Shown here in pieces: positions 1 to 8,431 of a stretch of 64,000 nucleotides of DNA. The stretch is from positions 652,001 through 716,000 of the forward strand of contig NZ_CP059400.1 of NCBI RefSeq assembly GCF_014109805.1, given 5' to 3'. The translations under genes and the position numbers were made by a program. Below the pieces are notes generated by a model. That model worked only from the letters and a program-made list of their open reading frames with translations. It ran no database searches and was not told the DNA's origin. Within the stretch, counting starts at the first letter, position 1. Each line of letters begins with the position of its first letter. Source of the DNA: Legionella sp. PC1000 (lineage in GTDB: Bacteria > Pseudomonadota > Gammaproteobacteria > Legionellales > Legionellaceae).

Positions 1-597
1 GTGCAAACATTGTGATTCGCGTTGTGAAAAATAAGGAAATGTGTAGTCATTTTTAGACGGAAAGTTAGTTTGAGTAACGCCAGTTTCATTGATATTCAAT
101 AAATCTAGGCTAATTAATTTAGATAAAAATTCGGCTAAGTTATGCTTGCCAATAATGCTTCCGCATCCAAAGGTGCCAATTATTTTATTTTCGTCATTAT
201 ACCAAGGGAGTTTGAAGAGAAGACATTGATGAGACGACCCATCAAAGCGAATAAGGTCAAATTCAGTAATTTCTAACTTCTTTTTTATCATTATCTGTTC
301 ATCATGGTTGGTAGCGATAACGGCTTGTTTCTGAACCATAAAGTCAACTGGCCTTTTGCCAACGGATGCTTTCACAGATTCTAATCCGCATATATTCGCA
401 CATCCATCATTTAAAGTAACAAAAGCACATTCAGTATTACTAAACCAAATGTTAAAAGGTTGTTCAAGAAAATCTGCGACTGTGTGACGATATTGTTCTT
501 TAAAATGATGCTCCTTCGAGTTTGGCTTGATTAACTTAATACCCTGACCGATACGTTGGATCAAGAACTCGTTACTGATGGCAATATTATTTTTCAT
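1..597 (-). CDS. PAS/LuxR-type transcriptional regulator, 3' end cut by window edge
   Basis: The minus strand is open for 199 codons from an ATG at 597 to the window edge. An AAAGG sits about five bases upstream of the ATG. The translation has a PAS-like sensor region (about residues 30-150; 'FNIWFSNTECAFVTLNDGCANI' type sequence around residues 45-65). It ends with 'YFSQRESQCLH', which matches the first helix of LuxR-type HTH domains (pattern T/S-x-R-E-x-x-C-L). The rest of the HTH lies outside the window. The likely role is a DNA-binding response regulator of the Legionella PAS-LuxR type. The ligand and targets cannot be read from the sequence. Confidence 0.6.
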   Translation of the reverse strand, partial: MKNNIAISNEFLIQRIGQGIKLIKPNSKEHHFKEQYRHTVADFLEQPFNIWFSNTECAFVTLNDGCANICGLESVKASVGKRPVDFMVQKQAVIATNHDEQIMIKKKLEITEFDLIRFDGSSHQCLLFKLPWYNDENKIIGTFGCGSIIGKHNLAEFLSKLISLDLLNINETGVTQTNFPSKNDYTFPYFSQRESQCLH

Positions 598-795
598 GTG
601 CCTTTGGTCAAAAACAATTGTCCGATAATTGTACAAATATTTGTGACGAAAGTAAATGCTATATAAACCCTTAGGTACCATTGACTATGTCATAAAGACC
701 CTCCTCTGTTCGCGGCTAGATTGTAAGTATCACGAATAGCAGGGCAGATTAAAACAAAGGGAGTGGAGCGCTGTTAACAAAAATTAACCAATAAT

Positions 796-842
796 ACCCG
801 TAAAATTTACGGGTTATCATCGGTTAATCCTGTGCATATAAT
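796..842 (+). promoter_or_regulatory. Palindrome and promoter upstream of the 904-residue gene
   Basis: A perfect palindrome, ACCCGTAAA-A-TTTACGGGT, lies at 796-814. A TGCATATAAT sequence (extended -10, TATAAT at 837-842) follows, with a weak -35 (TTATCA, 814-819) that touches the palindrome. There is no T-run, so a terminator is unlikely; an operator over the -35 fits better. The rest of the 598-935 gap shows no gene. Confidence 0.4.
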
Positions 843-935
843 GACCATTCTTTTATTTTTTAATTGCTTTGGTTATCAATTAATTTTTTTAATCGATCAA
901 AATTTCTCTTCTGAAAATTATATCAAGGTGTAATC

Positions 936-3650
936 GTGAAACAATTTGAAGTCCTAAGAAGTACAACAATTTCTGTTCGTAATATCACTTTAACTACTAA
1001 AGGCGGACATCGGTTTTCTTTTGATATTACTCTTGACGCAACTAGTAAATTTGGCACCTATTTTTTACAACGTGTCATGACACCTATGGGAGCAGCAACA
1101 GTAATAGGCGTGTATAATGATAATTTATGGTTTTGGGTTGATGGTGACAAAGGTATAACCTACTGGGATAACATTCATGGCAATATTTTTGATGCTCCTG
1201 TTTTGATTACTGGATATAACGATAACGATTATCCCGAAGAAGTTAAAAAAGCAATCCAATTTGCTCTTGGTGTAATTCAATTCAATTTTGATGGAAAATT
1301 TGATCTTTTATATATATTATCCAAAATAAATATCTTATCTCCCGAATTTATTTGCGTATTAGTTATAAACGTTTTAACAATCAATCCTCAAGAAATGAAT
1401 CAACAACTTGATTTATTTTTTAAAGAATTTGAAAGTTTAACTGCTCTTGACATAGAACGACTTGCTGAACTAGGTAATTTAATCCATGGTCAAGAAAATA
1501 AATTCAATACCCATTTTATAACCGATACACCACTTGATACACTTTCAGAAAAACATGTAGAGAATATTCGTAGAGCAGCTTTGGATTGTCAAACATATAT
1601 TGATGTGATTAATGGACAAATCAAACTATTGGATAAAAGCAACGTTCCGCTACTCTATGCTGACTTAAACTCACTCAAATTAAATCTGGAAAAAAGCCTC
1701 AACAATTTAGAACAGGGTTCTCGGGAAATAAAAGCGGTATCCTCAGATATTGCTCGCCTAAAAAAAGTGTATAACTTCCAACATTTCAATTCGCTATTGG
1801 AATTGATAATGAATGCTTTTTTTGAGTTTCAAATAAATAAGCAAATGGCTACCCCTAGAGTTAAATTCTATCTTGAAGCTGCGGCTAAAATCACCCAGTT
1901 TTTATACAATCACGGACATCATTTCTTTGAGGAAAGCGGAGAAGAACTTACCCATGATAAGGGCAAGCAAGAAAGTTCTGGGTCTTTAAACTTGCTTGAA
2001 TTAATGTACCTCTTTTTACTATTAAGTGGAACTTCTGCCTCATCAAATTTAAAAGCATGTGTCTATCTCAAATTATTAAAGGCATTGAACATAAAACTCA
2101 ATGAACATGAAAACATGCCCAACTCTTTTGATTTATTAAATTTCGTTACTGGAAATCCAGATGGGTTTATCACGTTATATCAACATTTCTTTACCACAGA
2201 GGGACCATTGAAACAAAAAGTTGAAGAGCTTTTAAAAAAGCAACATCCTATTTTATTAACTGAATTCGGTAAATTGACCTATTATTATGCCATCGCTTTA
2301 AAAACAAGAAGTGAGGAACGCTTTTTTGCTCATGCACAATTTGCGATTAAATTAAATTTTATTAAAGGAACATATTACTTACGCCAAGCACTAAGTCAAG
2401 GTAATCCATTTGCAGCTGAAGAAATGATTACCTTCTTATCAAGCCAATATAGATTTCAAATAGATACTTTTGAAATGGAAAAAGATCTGGCTTTGTATTT
2501 TTTGAATAGAAAAGAATTAGTTAAAGCACGTTCTTATTTAGAGCGTGCGCTTCTATCTTTTAAAGATAAGAGAGGCAAGAACATATTAGACCAGTATGAA
2601 TTGGACAAGAACTTTTGGGAAGAGGAGGAATTGCATTTAATACAGATTAAGATTGATATACTGCAAAAAAGCGGAAATGAACAAAAACAAGCAATTGAAG
2701 AATTAATACAACGCTCCAGACTGGAAGAGGATAATCCAGCGCGCGATCTATTGAATGAACTGAGTACCCAATTACCAGTTGTTGCCTTTGCTGCAGTTGT
2801 AGAATGGCATAAAACAGACCTCAATAAACTCTCACTCAAATTATTACAACTGGCAGCAAAGGAAAATCATGGAATAATCGCATGGTACCAGAATGATTAC
2901 CAAGTGGTGTATTTAAATCAAAATCCTGATCTTGGTTTAATCTTAAAAGCAGTAAAAGTTAACTTTGCTCCTGCCATTATTGATTTCAATACATTACTCA
3001 AGAGCTCCTCTAGTTACGCCCGAGATTATAAAGATGAAATACTTCCTCTTTTGTCTGACTTTGAGATGTGGCAACACATTGATCCAAATAATCTCACTTC
3101 GCTTCTTTTAACCTATATCGACACAAATTTATCGAGAACTGATTTAAGTAAATTCATACAATCCTTAGCTCATGCCTCCTTTAATAATCCAGAAAAGCAC
3201 CTGGAATACCTTACAGCGGTACTTAAGAACTTAAGTGCTTTAATAGATACTGGAGATCTAATGTCCATTTTGTATGCAATTAAAAGAGTCGGATCATTTG
3301 CTAAAATGGATACCGAGGTACGGCAAGCAATAGCCTTCAACCTGGTTGGAAGTCAATTCGATAGGGATAAGTCGATATTATGTGAGATGGCGAATGCTTT
3401 TCCAGGGTTGATACTGGCTTTATATGAAGATCCCAAAGCCTGGAATATTATAAAATCAAATCACCCCTTAGTAGCTCTTTTTGATAAAACCTTGGATCAT
3501 AATCCCCATGATCAAGATACAGTGGTAACTTATGAGGGAACTGCATTGACTAACCTTTCTCTATTTAAACCTTCTAGTCATGATCCTGTAAACTCAACTC
3601 AGCCTCAGGAAATGCCTATGGAATCAAGTGATATAACTACACCCCAATAA
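936..3650 (+). CDS. Hypothetical 904-residue protein, possible Dot/Icm effector
   Basis: The GTG start at 936 has AAGGTG about six bases upstream. I recognise no catalytic motif. The N-terminal 100 residues look beta-rich and contain aromatic repeats ('NLWFWVDGD'). From about residue 110 the protein is almost wholly helical. Leu- and Lys-rich segments between residues 430 and 620 ('YYLRQALSQGNPFAAEEMI', 'ARSYLERALLS') resemble Sel1/TPR solenoids. There is no signal peptide or membrane segment. Its large size, helical repeats, lack of family hallmarks, and polar C-terminus rich in Ser, Glu and Pro ('PMESSDITTPQ') fit Legionella type IV effectors, but this is inference. The gene stands alone just outside attL, with its own promoter. 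Confidence 0.5.
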   Translation: MKQFEVLRSTTISVRNITLTTKGGHRFSFDITLDATSKFGTYFLQRVMTPMGAATVIGVYNDNLWFWVDGDKGITYWDNIHGNIFDAPVLITGYNDNDYPEEVKKAIQFALGVIQFNFDGKFDLLYILSKINILSPEFICVLVINVLTINPQEMNQQLDLFFKEFESLTALDIERLAELGNLIHGQENKFNTHFITDTPLDTLSEKHVENIRRAALDCQTYIDVINGQIKLLDKSNVPLLYADLNSLKLNLEKSLNNLEQGSREIKAVSSDIARLKKVYNFQHFNSLLELIMNAFFEFQINKQMATPRVKFYLEAAAKITQFLYNHGHHFFEESGEELTHDKGKQESSGSLNLLELMYLFLLLSGTSASSNLKACVYLKLLKALNIKLNEHENMPNSFDLLNFVTGNPDGFITLYQHFFTTEGPLKQKVEELLKKQHPILLTEFGKLTYYYAIALKTRSEERFFAHAQFAIKLNFIKGTYYLRQALSQGNPFAAEEMITFLSSQYRFQIDTFEMEKDLALYFLNRKELVKARSYLERALLSFKDKRGKNILDQYELDKNFWEEEELHLIQIKIDILQKSGNEQKQAIEELIQRSRLEEDNPARDLLNELSTQLPVVAFAAVVEWHKTDLNKLSLKLLQLAAKENHGIIAWYQNDYQVVYLNQNPDLGLILKAVKVNFAPAIIDFNTLLKSSSSYARDYKDEILPLLSDFEMWQHIDPNNLTSLLLTYIDTNLSRTDLSKFIQSLAHASFNNPEKHLEYLTAVLKNLSALIDTGDLMSILYAIKRVGSFAKMDTEVRQAIAFNLVGSQFDRDKSILCEMANAFPGLILALYEDPKAWNIIKSNHPLVALFDKTLDHNPHDQDTVVTYEGTALTNLSLFKPSSHDPVNSTQPQEMPMESSDITTPQ

Positions 3651-3790
3651 ACTCTAAAATGACATAGTCAGGGAAGAGTACTTAACTGATAATCGTGAAG
3701 AGAAGATAAGCAGACCTCATTAAAAACAACGATACACATACTGTCGAATGCCAGACTACATCTAAGTTAAGCTATAATTATACAGGAATA

Positions 3791-3864
3791 GAGGGTCAGG
3801 CCTTGAATTTTGAATTTTCAATTGTATGGTTATCAAACCATTCACATTTCAAGGCCAGACCCTC
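3791..3864. repeat. 74-bp imperfect inverted-repeat element
   Basis: The arms at 3791-3807 and 3848-3864 are 17 bp long with one mismatch (GAGGGTCAGGCCTTGAA against the reverse complement of the right arm). The 40-bp middle contains a smaller hairpin, ATGGTT-ATCA-AACCAT. Transcribed, it would fold into a long cruciform-like stem. It could be a dispersed Legionella palindromic repeat or a bidirectional terminator after the 904-residue gene. There is no clear T-run and no clear target duplication. The rest of 3651-4092 shows no gene. Confidence 0.5.
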
Positions 3865-4092
3865 GAGGTTTATATTCTTCACACTTTTTATTGGTTAAGT
3901 CTGGTAATTTATTTATATGTATATAGTTTTTAACCATCTTTTGTCATCCATGCCAAAGATATTCTGATATTAATAATTATATATTAGATTAAGATATGAA
4001 AACTAACATGATAAGTCTTGAATGAATCTGTCTACATTGCGTCTACACGACTTTTTCAAACTTTCTAAAACTACTCGTAACTACTTGATTTT

Positions 4093-4139
4093 ATTGGTGG
4101 GCCCACTAGGACTTGAACCTAGGACCAACGGATTATGAG
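4093..4139. other. attL: 47-bp copy of the tRNA 3' half
   Basis: This sequence is identical over 47 bp to 48386-48432. It runs from the CCA end (read on the minus strand) through the T arm and variable loop into the anticodon loop. The tRNA 5' half is missing: after TTATGAG the sequence turns to CCCCCAGC. It is therefore an attachment-site copy, not a working tRNA gene. Confidence 0.93.
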
Positions 4140-4237
4140 CCCCCAGCTTTAAAATTAACTCGTTGATTTTAAATTAATAATTTGCAACGGGATACCACTA
4201 CAAATGTCGTACAGAGTATAACAGTGTCGTACTCAAA

Positions 4238-4257
4238 CACGCAAATCTCACGCAAGG
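4238..4257 (+). other. Putative integrase arm-binding repeat, left end
   Basis: A tandem pair reads CACGCAA-atct-CACGCAAGG, about 100 bp inside attL. An almost identical pair lies at 48313-48331 close to attR. Repeats at both ends of an element, inside the core sites, fit arm-type binding sites of tyrosine recombinases. Nearby, TGTCGTAC also occurs twice (about 4206 and 4226). Confidence 0.4.
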
Positions 4258-4359
4258 ATATTTTAGCACTTTATTGGTATTTTACTGGAAAAGCCATTTG
4301 GTTTTCATAAAAATGACTATTTGAGACGTAATGAAGAATAAGATAAAATGTAGGTCATT

Positions 4360-4407
4360 TGATACAAATATTCGTTATTTATTTGTAATTAACGAAATTA
4401 TGTATCA
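4360..4407 (+). promoter_or_regulatory. Inverted-repeat operator upstream of abiEi
   Basis: The 18-bp arms at 4360-4377 and 4390-4407 match at 15 of 18 positions (TGATACAAATATTCGTTA against the reverse complement of TAACGAAATTATGTATCA), with a 12-bp spacer. The repeat ends ten bases before the ATG at 4418. AbiEi antitoxins are known to bind inverted repeats in their own promoter and repress the operon, so this is a likely autoregulatory operator. An earlier in-frame ATG at 4400 lies inside the right arm. Confidence 0.6.
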
Positions 4408-4417
4408 TAATTTAAAT

Positions 4418-5026
4418 ATGAAGACAGAAGCTACCTATAAACAAAAAGTACTCCAGATGGCTAGTAAAACGGGCATTGTTCGAATGTCCGATCTAACCGA
4501 AAGGGGGATCACTAGAGCGACCATTTCGAGGCTTGTTAGCGAAAACAAACTTGAAAAACTCGCTTCTGGGCTCTATTGCTTGCCTGAGGCTGAGTTTTCA
4601 GAAAAAGAAAGCCTGGTTATTATAGCAAGCCGAGTACCTCAAGCAGTGTTTTGCCTGCTAACTGCTTTGCAGATTCATGATCTAACAACACAGCTACCTC
4701 GAAAAGTATGGATAGCTATGCCAAAAGGGAGTCATGCGCCAAAAATGGATTATCCTCCGCTAAAAATGGTGCAATATTCAGATGAAGCCTTTAGTGAAGG
4801 AGTTGAAATTATAGAATCAGATAATATTAAACTAAGGGTGTATAACCGTGCCAAGACAATTGCAGATTGTTTCAAGCATCGCAATAAAATTGGACTTGAT
4901 GTGGCCATTGAAGCGCTCAAAGAGGCTTATACAAAAAATAAAGTCACAGTTGATGAACTATGGCATTATGCGAAAATTTGTCGCGTTGCAAACGTAATGC
5001 GTCCTTATATTGAGGCAATTCAATGA
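4418..5026 (+). CDS. abiEi: AbiEi-family antitoxin/transcriptional repressor
   Basis: This is the antitoxin of a type IV toxin-antitoxin pair. It represses the operon and counters AbiEii without binding it directly (family knowledge). Residues 1-50 form a winged-helix domain ('GIVRMSDLTERGITRATISRLV') followed by 'LEKLASGLYCLP', typical of the AbiEi N-terminal domain. The C-terminal half ('RAKTIADCFKHRNKIGLDVAIEALKEAY') is the AbiEi antitoxin domain. The frame stays open back to an ATG at 4331, but 4418 is chosen because family members start here and the operator lies just upstream. Its stop overlaps the abiEii start by four bases (ATGA). Its place next to attL suggests a role in keeping the ICE. 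Confidence 0.85.
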   Translation: MKTEATYKQKVLQMASKTGIVRMSDLTERGITRATISRLVSENKLEKLASGLYCLPEAEFSEKESLVIIASRVPQAVFCLLTALQIHDLTTQLPRKVWIAMPKGSHAPKMDYPPLKMVQYSDEAFSEGVEIIESDNIKLRVYNRAKTIADCFKHRNKIGLDVAIEALKEAYTKNKVTVDELWHYAKICRVANVMRPYIEAIQ

Positions 5027-5874
5027 CAAAAAATATTGGTGAGTCTATACGCTCGCGTTTAAAGAATATAGCTGTTAAAGAAGGTTCTGATTTTAATGCG
5101 GTATTGATTCGTTATGGTCTAGAGCGTTTGTTATATCGAATTGGAGAATCAGAATATTCTAAACAGTTTTTGTTGAAAGGTGCCTTACTATTTAACCTAT
5201 GGTATGACATGCCTCATCGCCCAACTAAAGATATTGATTTATTGGGGTTTGGTGATAATGATCTAGCGTATATTAAACAAACGTTCAGTAATATTTGCAG
5301 CATATCTGCAGATGATGGAATAAGTTTTCTGTCTGAATCAGTGACGGTTGACACTATCAAAAAAGATGGGGGGTATACTGGAGCAAGAGTTGAGTTATTT
5401 GGGGAACTGGCGAAAGCAAAGATTAAAATACAAATTGATATTGGTTATGGTGATGCAGTTACTCCTGGGCCAATAGATGCCCATTATCCCGTACTTCTTA
5501 CTGATCTTCCTGCTCCTAAAATCCGTACTTATCCAATTTATACAGTAATTGCAGAAAAGCTGCACGCAATTGCATTATTGGGCATGGCGAATAGTCGATT
5601 AAAAGACTACTTGGATCTTTATGTATTATTAGGTAATGAACAGATAGATAATCAAGTCTTGGCTAAAGCTATACAGGCTACATTTAATCGTCGCGGTATG
5701 GATCTTCTTGAAGCGCTGCCTATTGGCCTGACCGATGAGTTTGCTAACGACCCAAGCAGGGAGTCAATGTGGAAAGCCTTTTTGAGAAAAAATGAACTAG
5801 AGCAGAAACCATTAAGTGAAGTTATTGCTGTGATCAGAAATTTGATTCAAGTGCCATATTCTTTGGCAAAGTAA
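5023..5874 (+). CDS. abiEii: AbiEii-family nucleotidyltransferase toxin
   Basis: The 283-residue protein belongs to the AbiEii/MNT-like nucleotidyltransferases, GTP-preferring toxins that stop growth and can abort phage infection. The core motif is 'LLKGALLFNLW' followed by 'RPTKDIDLLGFG' (about residues 50-77), giving the G-x-x-x D-x-D metal-binding pattern. A later 'KLHAIALLGMANSRLKDYLDLYVLL' (about residues 180-203) is the conserved AbiEii helix with Lys, Arg, Lys-Asp and Asp. Translation is coupled to abiEi through an ATGA overlap. All visible key residues are present, so the toxin is probably active. Confidence 0.88.
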   Translation: MTKNIGESIRSRLKNIAVKEGSDFNAVLIRYGLERLLYRIGESEYSKQFLLKGALLFNLWYDMPHRPTKDIDLLGFGDNDLAYIKQTFSNICSISADDGISFLSESVTVDTIKKDGGYTGARVELFGELAKAKIKIQIDIGYGDAVTPGPIDAHYPVLLTDLPAPKIRTYPIYTVIAEKLHAIALLGMANSRLKDYLDLYVLLGNEQIDNQVLAKAIQATFNRRGMDLLEALPIGLTDEFANDPSRESMWKAFLRKNELEQKPLSEVIAVIRNLIQVPYSLAK

Positions 5875-5957
5875 AATATTATTTTGCTAATGAATGTCAG
5901 ATAGCTGCAGCTATAATTGTGCAGATTAATTAATTGACCCAACAAATAGATGAATAT

Positions 5958-7892
5958 TTAAGTTTGTAGCATGTCCTGCCATGCCTCAACGATCATTACC
6001 ATGGCCAATGTATCTAATTCACAGTATCTCAATAAAGCATTTCTAAGTTCCTCTCGCTCATAATCACTCATATTTGTAAACTGTAATTTTGCATAAGCTA
6101 TTGTTGCGGCACCACCTTCTTTTAAGTCTTCACTATCAAATAAAAATTGAGCATCTTCATCAGAGATATCTTTATTAATTGGTGGTAACAAATGATAGGG
6201 GTCTTTTATTCGATTATTTTCTTTAACTATCCAGCATTGATTTATAAAGTTATGGCTTTGAATTCCATTTACGGCTCCATAGATTGGTTGGATATATTTT
6301 TCTTGTAGGAAATCTGATCGATTTAAAATAGCAGGAAATACTTGTTTAATTGAATTAGAACCATTAGTTAGTGGATCATAATAAAAACGTTTAACTAATT
6401 CCAAAATATCAACCATACAACGCGGTCCTTCCCATTTTACCTTGCTATCAGATGGTGACTTTGTGATGGAACGTATAAAAGAGCATAAATCTTCTTTATC
6501 ATTAGGAGGTTCAATCATTTGTTCTAGTCGTTCAAGAATAGAGTTGAGATAGGTATTTTCATGGTTACTATATCGAAATATTGTCCCATCATCATTTTCT
6601 AATTCCTTTTTTAGATGGCGAACAAATTCGATGCTTGGATCAACTCCAAGCTCAGAATTCAGATACTGACCAACATGAGAAACTTGACCGTTTTCATTAA
6701 GTGTATGATGTGAGAATTGAAAGGCGATACCTTGATAAGGATGAGAACCTTTATTAAAAGGAATTGGTAGCATAGCTGTTTCAAAGTCTATAAAGTGGAA
6801 GGGATATTTCCATGAGTCCATTTCAGCCTTTAGGTTTTCTTTATCAATCCAGACACTATTATCTTGAGTTTTAACTTTTTCTATCTGAAGCCATTGCCTT
6901 TCTGTCCTGGAAATACCAGGTTTATCTGATTCGGTAATTTTGAATTCTGTTTCGTCAATGTCTTCTAGCTTGATCAGCCCTTGCTGAAAGTATTTAGGTT
7001 TGTCTCGGAAATCCCATAAATTGAGAATGGTAGGATCATTAAAATCTGCTTCGTTGTACCCTAATGCTTCACTCCAACATTCTCTAAAACCAGATAAGAG
7101 CTTGTCTGATTCATTTGTATTAAACTGGCAATTACTGCATTCGCCTTTTGCTTTAGGCGGGAATTTCTGTCCACTAAAATATATTTTGCTGAGATGGTGA
7201 AACTGGTCTTTTACTGTTTGTCCTTCGTCATTTTTTACTTGCCAAAGTAAACTTATATGATTGTCAACATTAACTTCTTTTAGGATTTTTATCGATAAAT
7301 CTTCGTCAGTTAATTGTGATATTAATGTGACAATAGCTTTACCATTGCTATCCTTTTGAACTAGAAACTTTTGATTTAAGCCGTCAGTTGGACAAATAGC
7401 ATCAGTATCGACAAGCATTAAATAACTACTTATGGTGAAGGAGGGATATAGCTGCTCAAGCACCCATTTTTGAAAAGCGATATCAGCAATATATGATCGC
7501 CATTTTTTAGTTGTCATCTTAGCTTCTTTTTCTTTGCTTATGGATTTTGCTTTAACTTCGATTATTTTGATATGACCTGGTCTTTTCTGCAGGATATCAG
7601 CACGCAGGAAATAGTTTTGATATTGAAAGGAGGCTTCAAATAGGGTGATCGAATCACTCTTAATTAACTCTTGAGTTTTTTCTAACGCTTCCTTTGTACT
7701 TGGGGCATCAATTGATATCCCTTCTGGATAATAATATCTTGCCAATGCTTCTACTTGAGCACCGCCTTCAGCCAATGCTTTTAGAAATGAGTCTTCATCC
7801 TGTTTGTTTATATATTCATCAGGTCGATCATAATACCAGAGCTTTGTTGGGCATTCTAAAGCCATCTTAAACTTTGATTTAGTTAGTAGCAT
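5958..7892 (-). CDS. DUF2779 protein: RecB/Cas4-like nuclease fused to a DEDD exonuclease-like domain
   Basis: This 644-residue protein has two nuclease-like halves. The N-terminal part starts with 'TKSKFKMALECPTKLWY', the entry motif of RecB/Cas4-like PD-(D/E)xK nucleases, and has 'KIIEVKAKS' (E-x-K) near residue 111 and a C-x-x-C ('ECSNCQ') near residue 250, which may bind a metal or Fe-S cluster. The C-terminal half has 'FHFIDFETAM' (D-x-E, about residue 366) and 'RYCELDTLAMV' near the end, like YprB-type DEDD 3'-5' exonucleases. It is a single gene between abiEii and the tra terminator. A DNA repair or defence role is plausible but unproven. Confidence 0.75.
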   Translation of the reverse strand: MLLTKSKFKMALECPTKLWYYDRPDEYINKQDEDSFLKALAEGGAQVEALARYYYPEGISIDAPSTKEALEKTQELIKSDSITLFEASFQYQNYFLRADILQKRPGHIKIIEVKAKSISKEKEAKMTTKKWRSYIADIAFQKWVLEQLYPSFTISSYLMLVDTDAICPTDGLNQKFLVQKDSNGKAIVTLISQLTDEDLSIKILKEVNVDNHISLLWQVKNDEGQTVKDQFHHLSKIYFSGQKFPPKAKGECSNCQFNTNESDKLLSGFRECWSEALGYNEADFNDPTILNLWDFRDKPKYFQQGLIKLEDIDETEFKITESDKPGISRTERQWLQIEKVKTQDNSVWIDKENLKAEMDSWKYPFHFIDFETAMLPIPFNKGSHPYQGIAFQFSHHTLNENGQVSHVGQYLNSELGVDPSIEFVRHLKKELENDDGTIFRYSNHENTYLNSILERLEQMIEPPNDKEDLCSFIRSITKSPSDSKVKWEGPRCMVDILELVKRFYYDPLTNGSNSIKQVFPAILNRSDFLQEKYIQPIYGAVNGIQSHNFINQCWIVKENNRIKDPYHLLPPINKDISDEDAQFLFDSEDLKEGGAATIAYAKLQFTNMSDYEREELRNALLRYCELDTLAMVMIVEAWQDMLQT

Positions 7893-7954
7893 TCCTATCC
7901 CTGTCCCTACAAGTATCAGTTTAATATCTATGCTATTAATTTTAGTTGATAAAA

Positions 7955-7978
7955 ATGGGAAGCCCCAATCTGGGGCTT
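7955..7978 (-). terminator. Rho-independent terminator after traM
   Basis: The stem AGCCCCA/TGGGGCT (7961-7977) has a three-base loop. On the minus strand a run of T (CCCATTTTT) follows closely. It lies 17 bases past the traM stop and ends the traK-traL-traM operon, separating it from the DUF2779 gene. Confidence 0.75.
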
Positions 7979-7993
7979 AATAACAGAAGAAGC

Positions 7994-8431
7994 TCATTTA
8001 CAAAACAATATAAGAATCATACAAGAAGCAGTAAACAATGTGGCCGAAGATACCAATGCAAATCGACTGAATTTATATGTCTTTTGTGTGAAGGAGTGAG
8101 CCTCAATCAATGAATCAGAGATCAATTTCTGCATAGCTTGAACCGATTCTTTAGTAGATTCATGCAGCAATCTGGTTATAGCTTCTTTACTACTAACTAA
8201 TGCTGCATTGAGAACTTTTTCAGCTTTTTCCTTGGCATCATCTTTCCATTGTGAGGAAATGCCTTCCATTTCCTCTCGGAACTGCAGCAGTAAATCCTGT
8301 TGGGCTTTTCGATTTTCCTCAACCAGTTGTTCATTCATAGTTTGAAGCATGAGGATTGGATCATCTTTACCCAAAAGTACACCATGTTTGACAGTGATGT
8401 CTTGAACGATTTTATCAAGTTTCTCTGACAT
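7994..8431 (-). CDS. traM: Conjugal transfer protein TraM (IncP type)
   Basis: The 145-residue protein matches the IncP TraM pattern: 'DKIVQDITVKHGVLLGKDDPILMLQTMNEQL' at residues 5-35, a long coiled-coil middle (residues 35-110), and one C-terminal membrane helix (about 123-143). In RK2, TraM is a small transfer-region protein needed for efficient DNA transfer; its exact role is not settled. It overlaps traL by one base and is the last gene of traKLM, transcribed away from oriT. Confidence 0.8.
   Translation of the reverse strand: MSEKLDKIVQDITVKHGVLLGKDDPILMLQTMNEQLVEENRKAQQDLLLQFREEMEGISSQWKDDAKEKAEKVLNAALVSSKEAITRLLHESTKESVQAMQKLISDSLIEAHSFTQKTYKFSRFALVSSATLFTASCMILILFCK

Noticed and set aside
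4093-4139. Second tRNA gene at the left end
   Set aside because: Only the 3' half is present; the D arm and 5' acceptor strand are missing, so it is an attachment-site copy.
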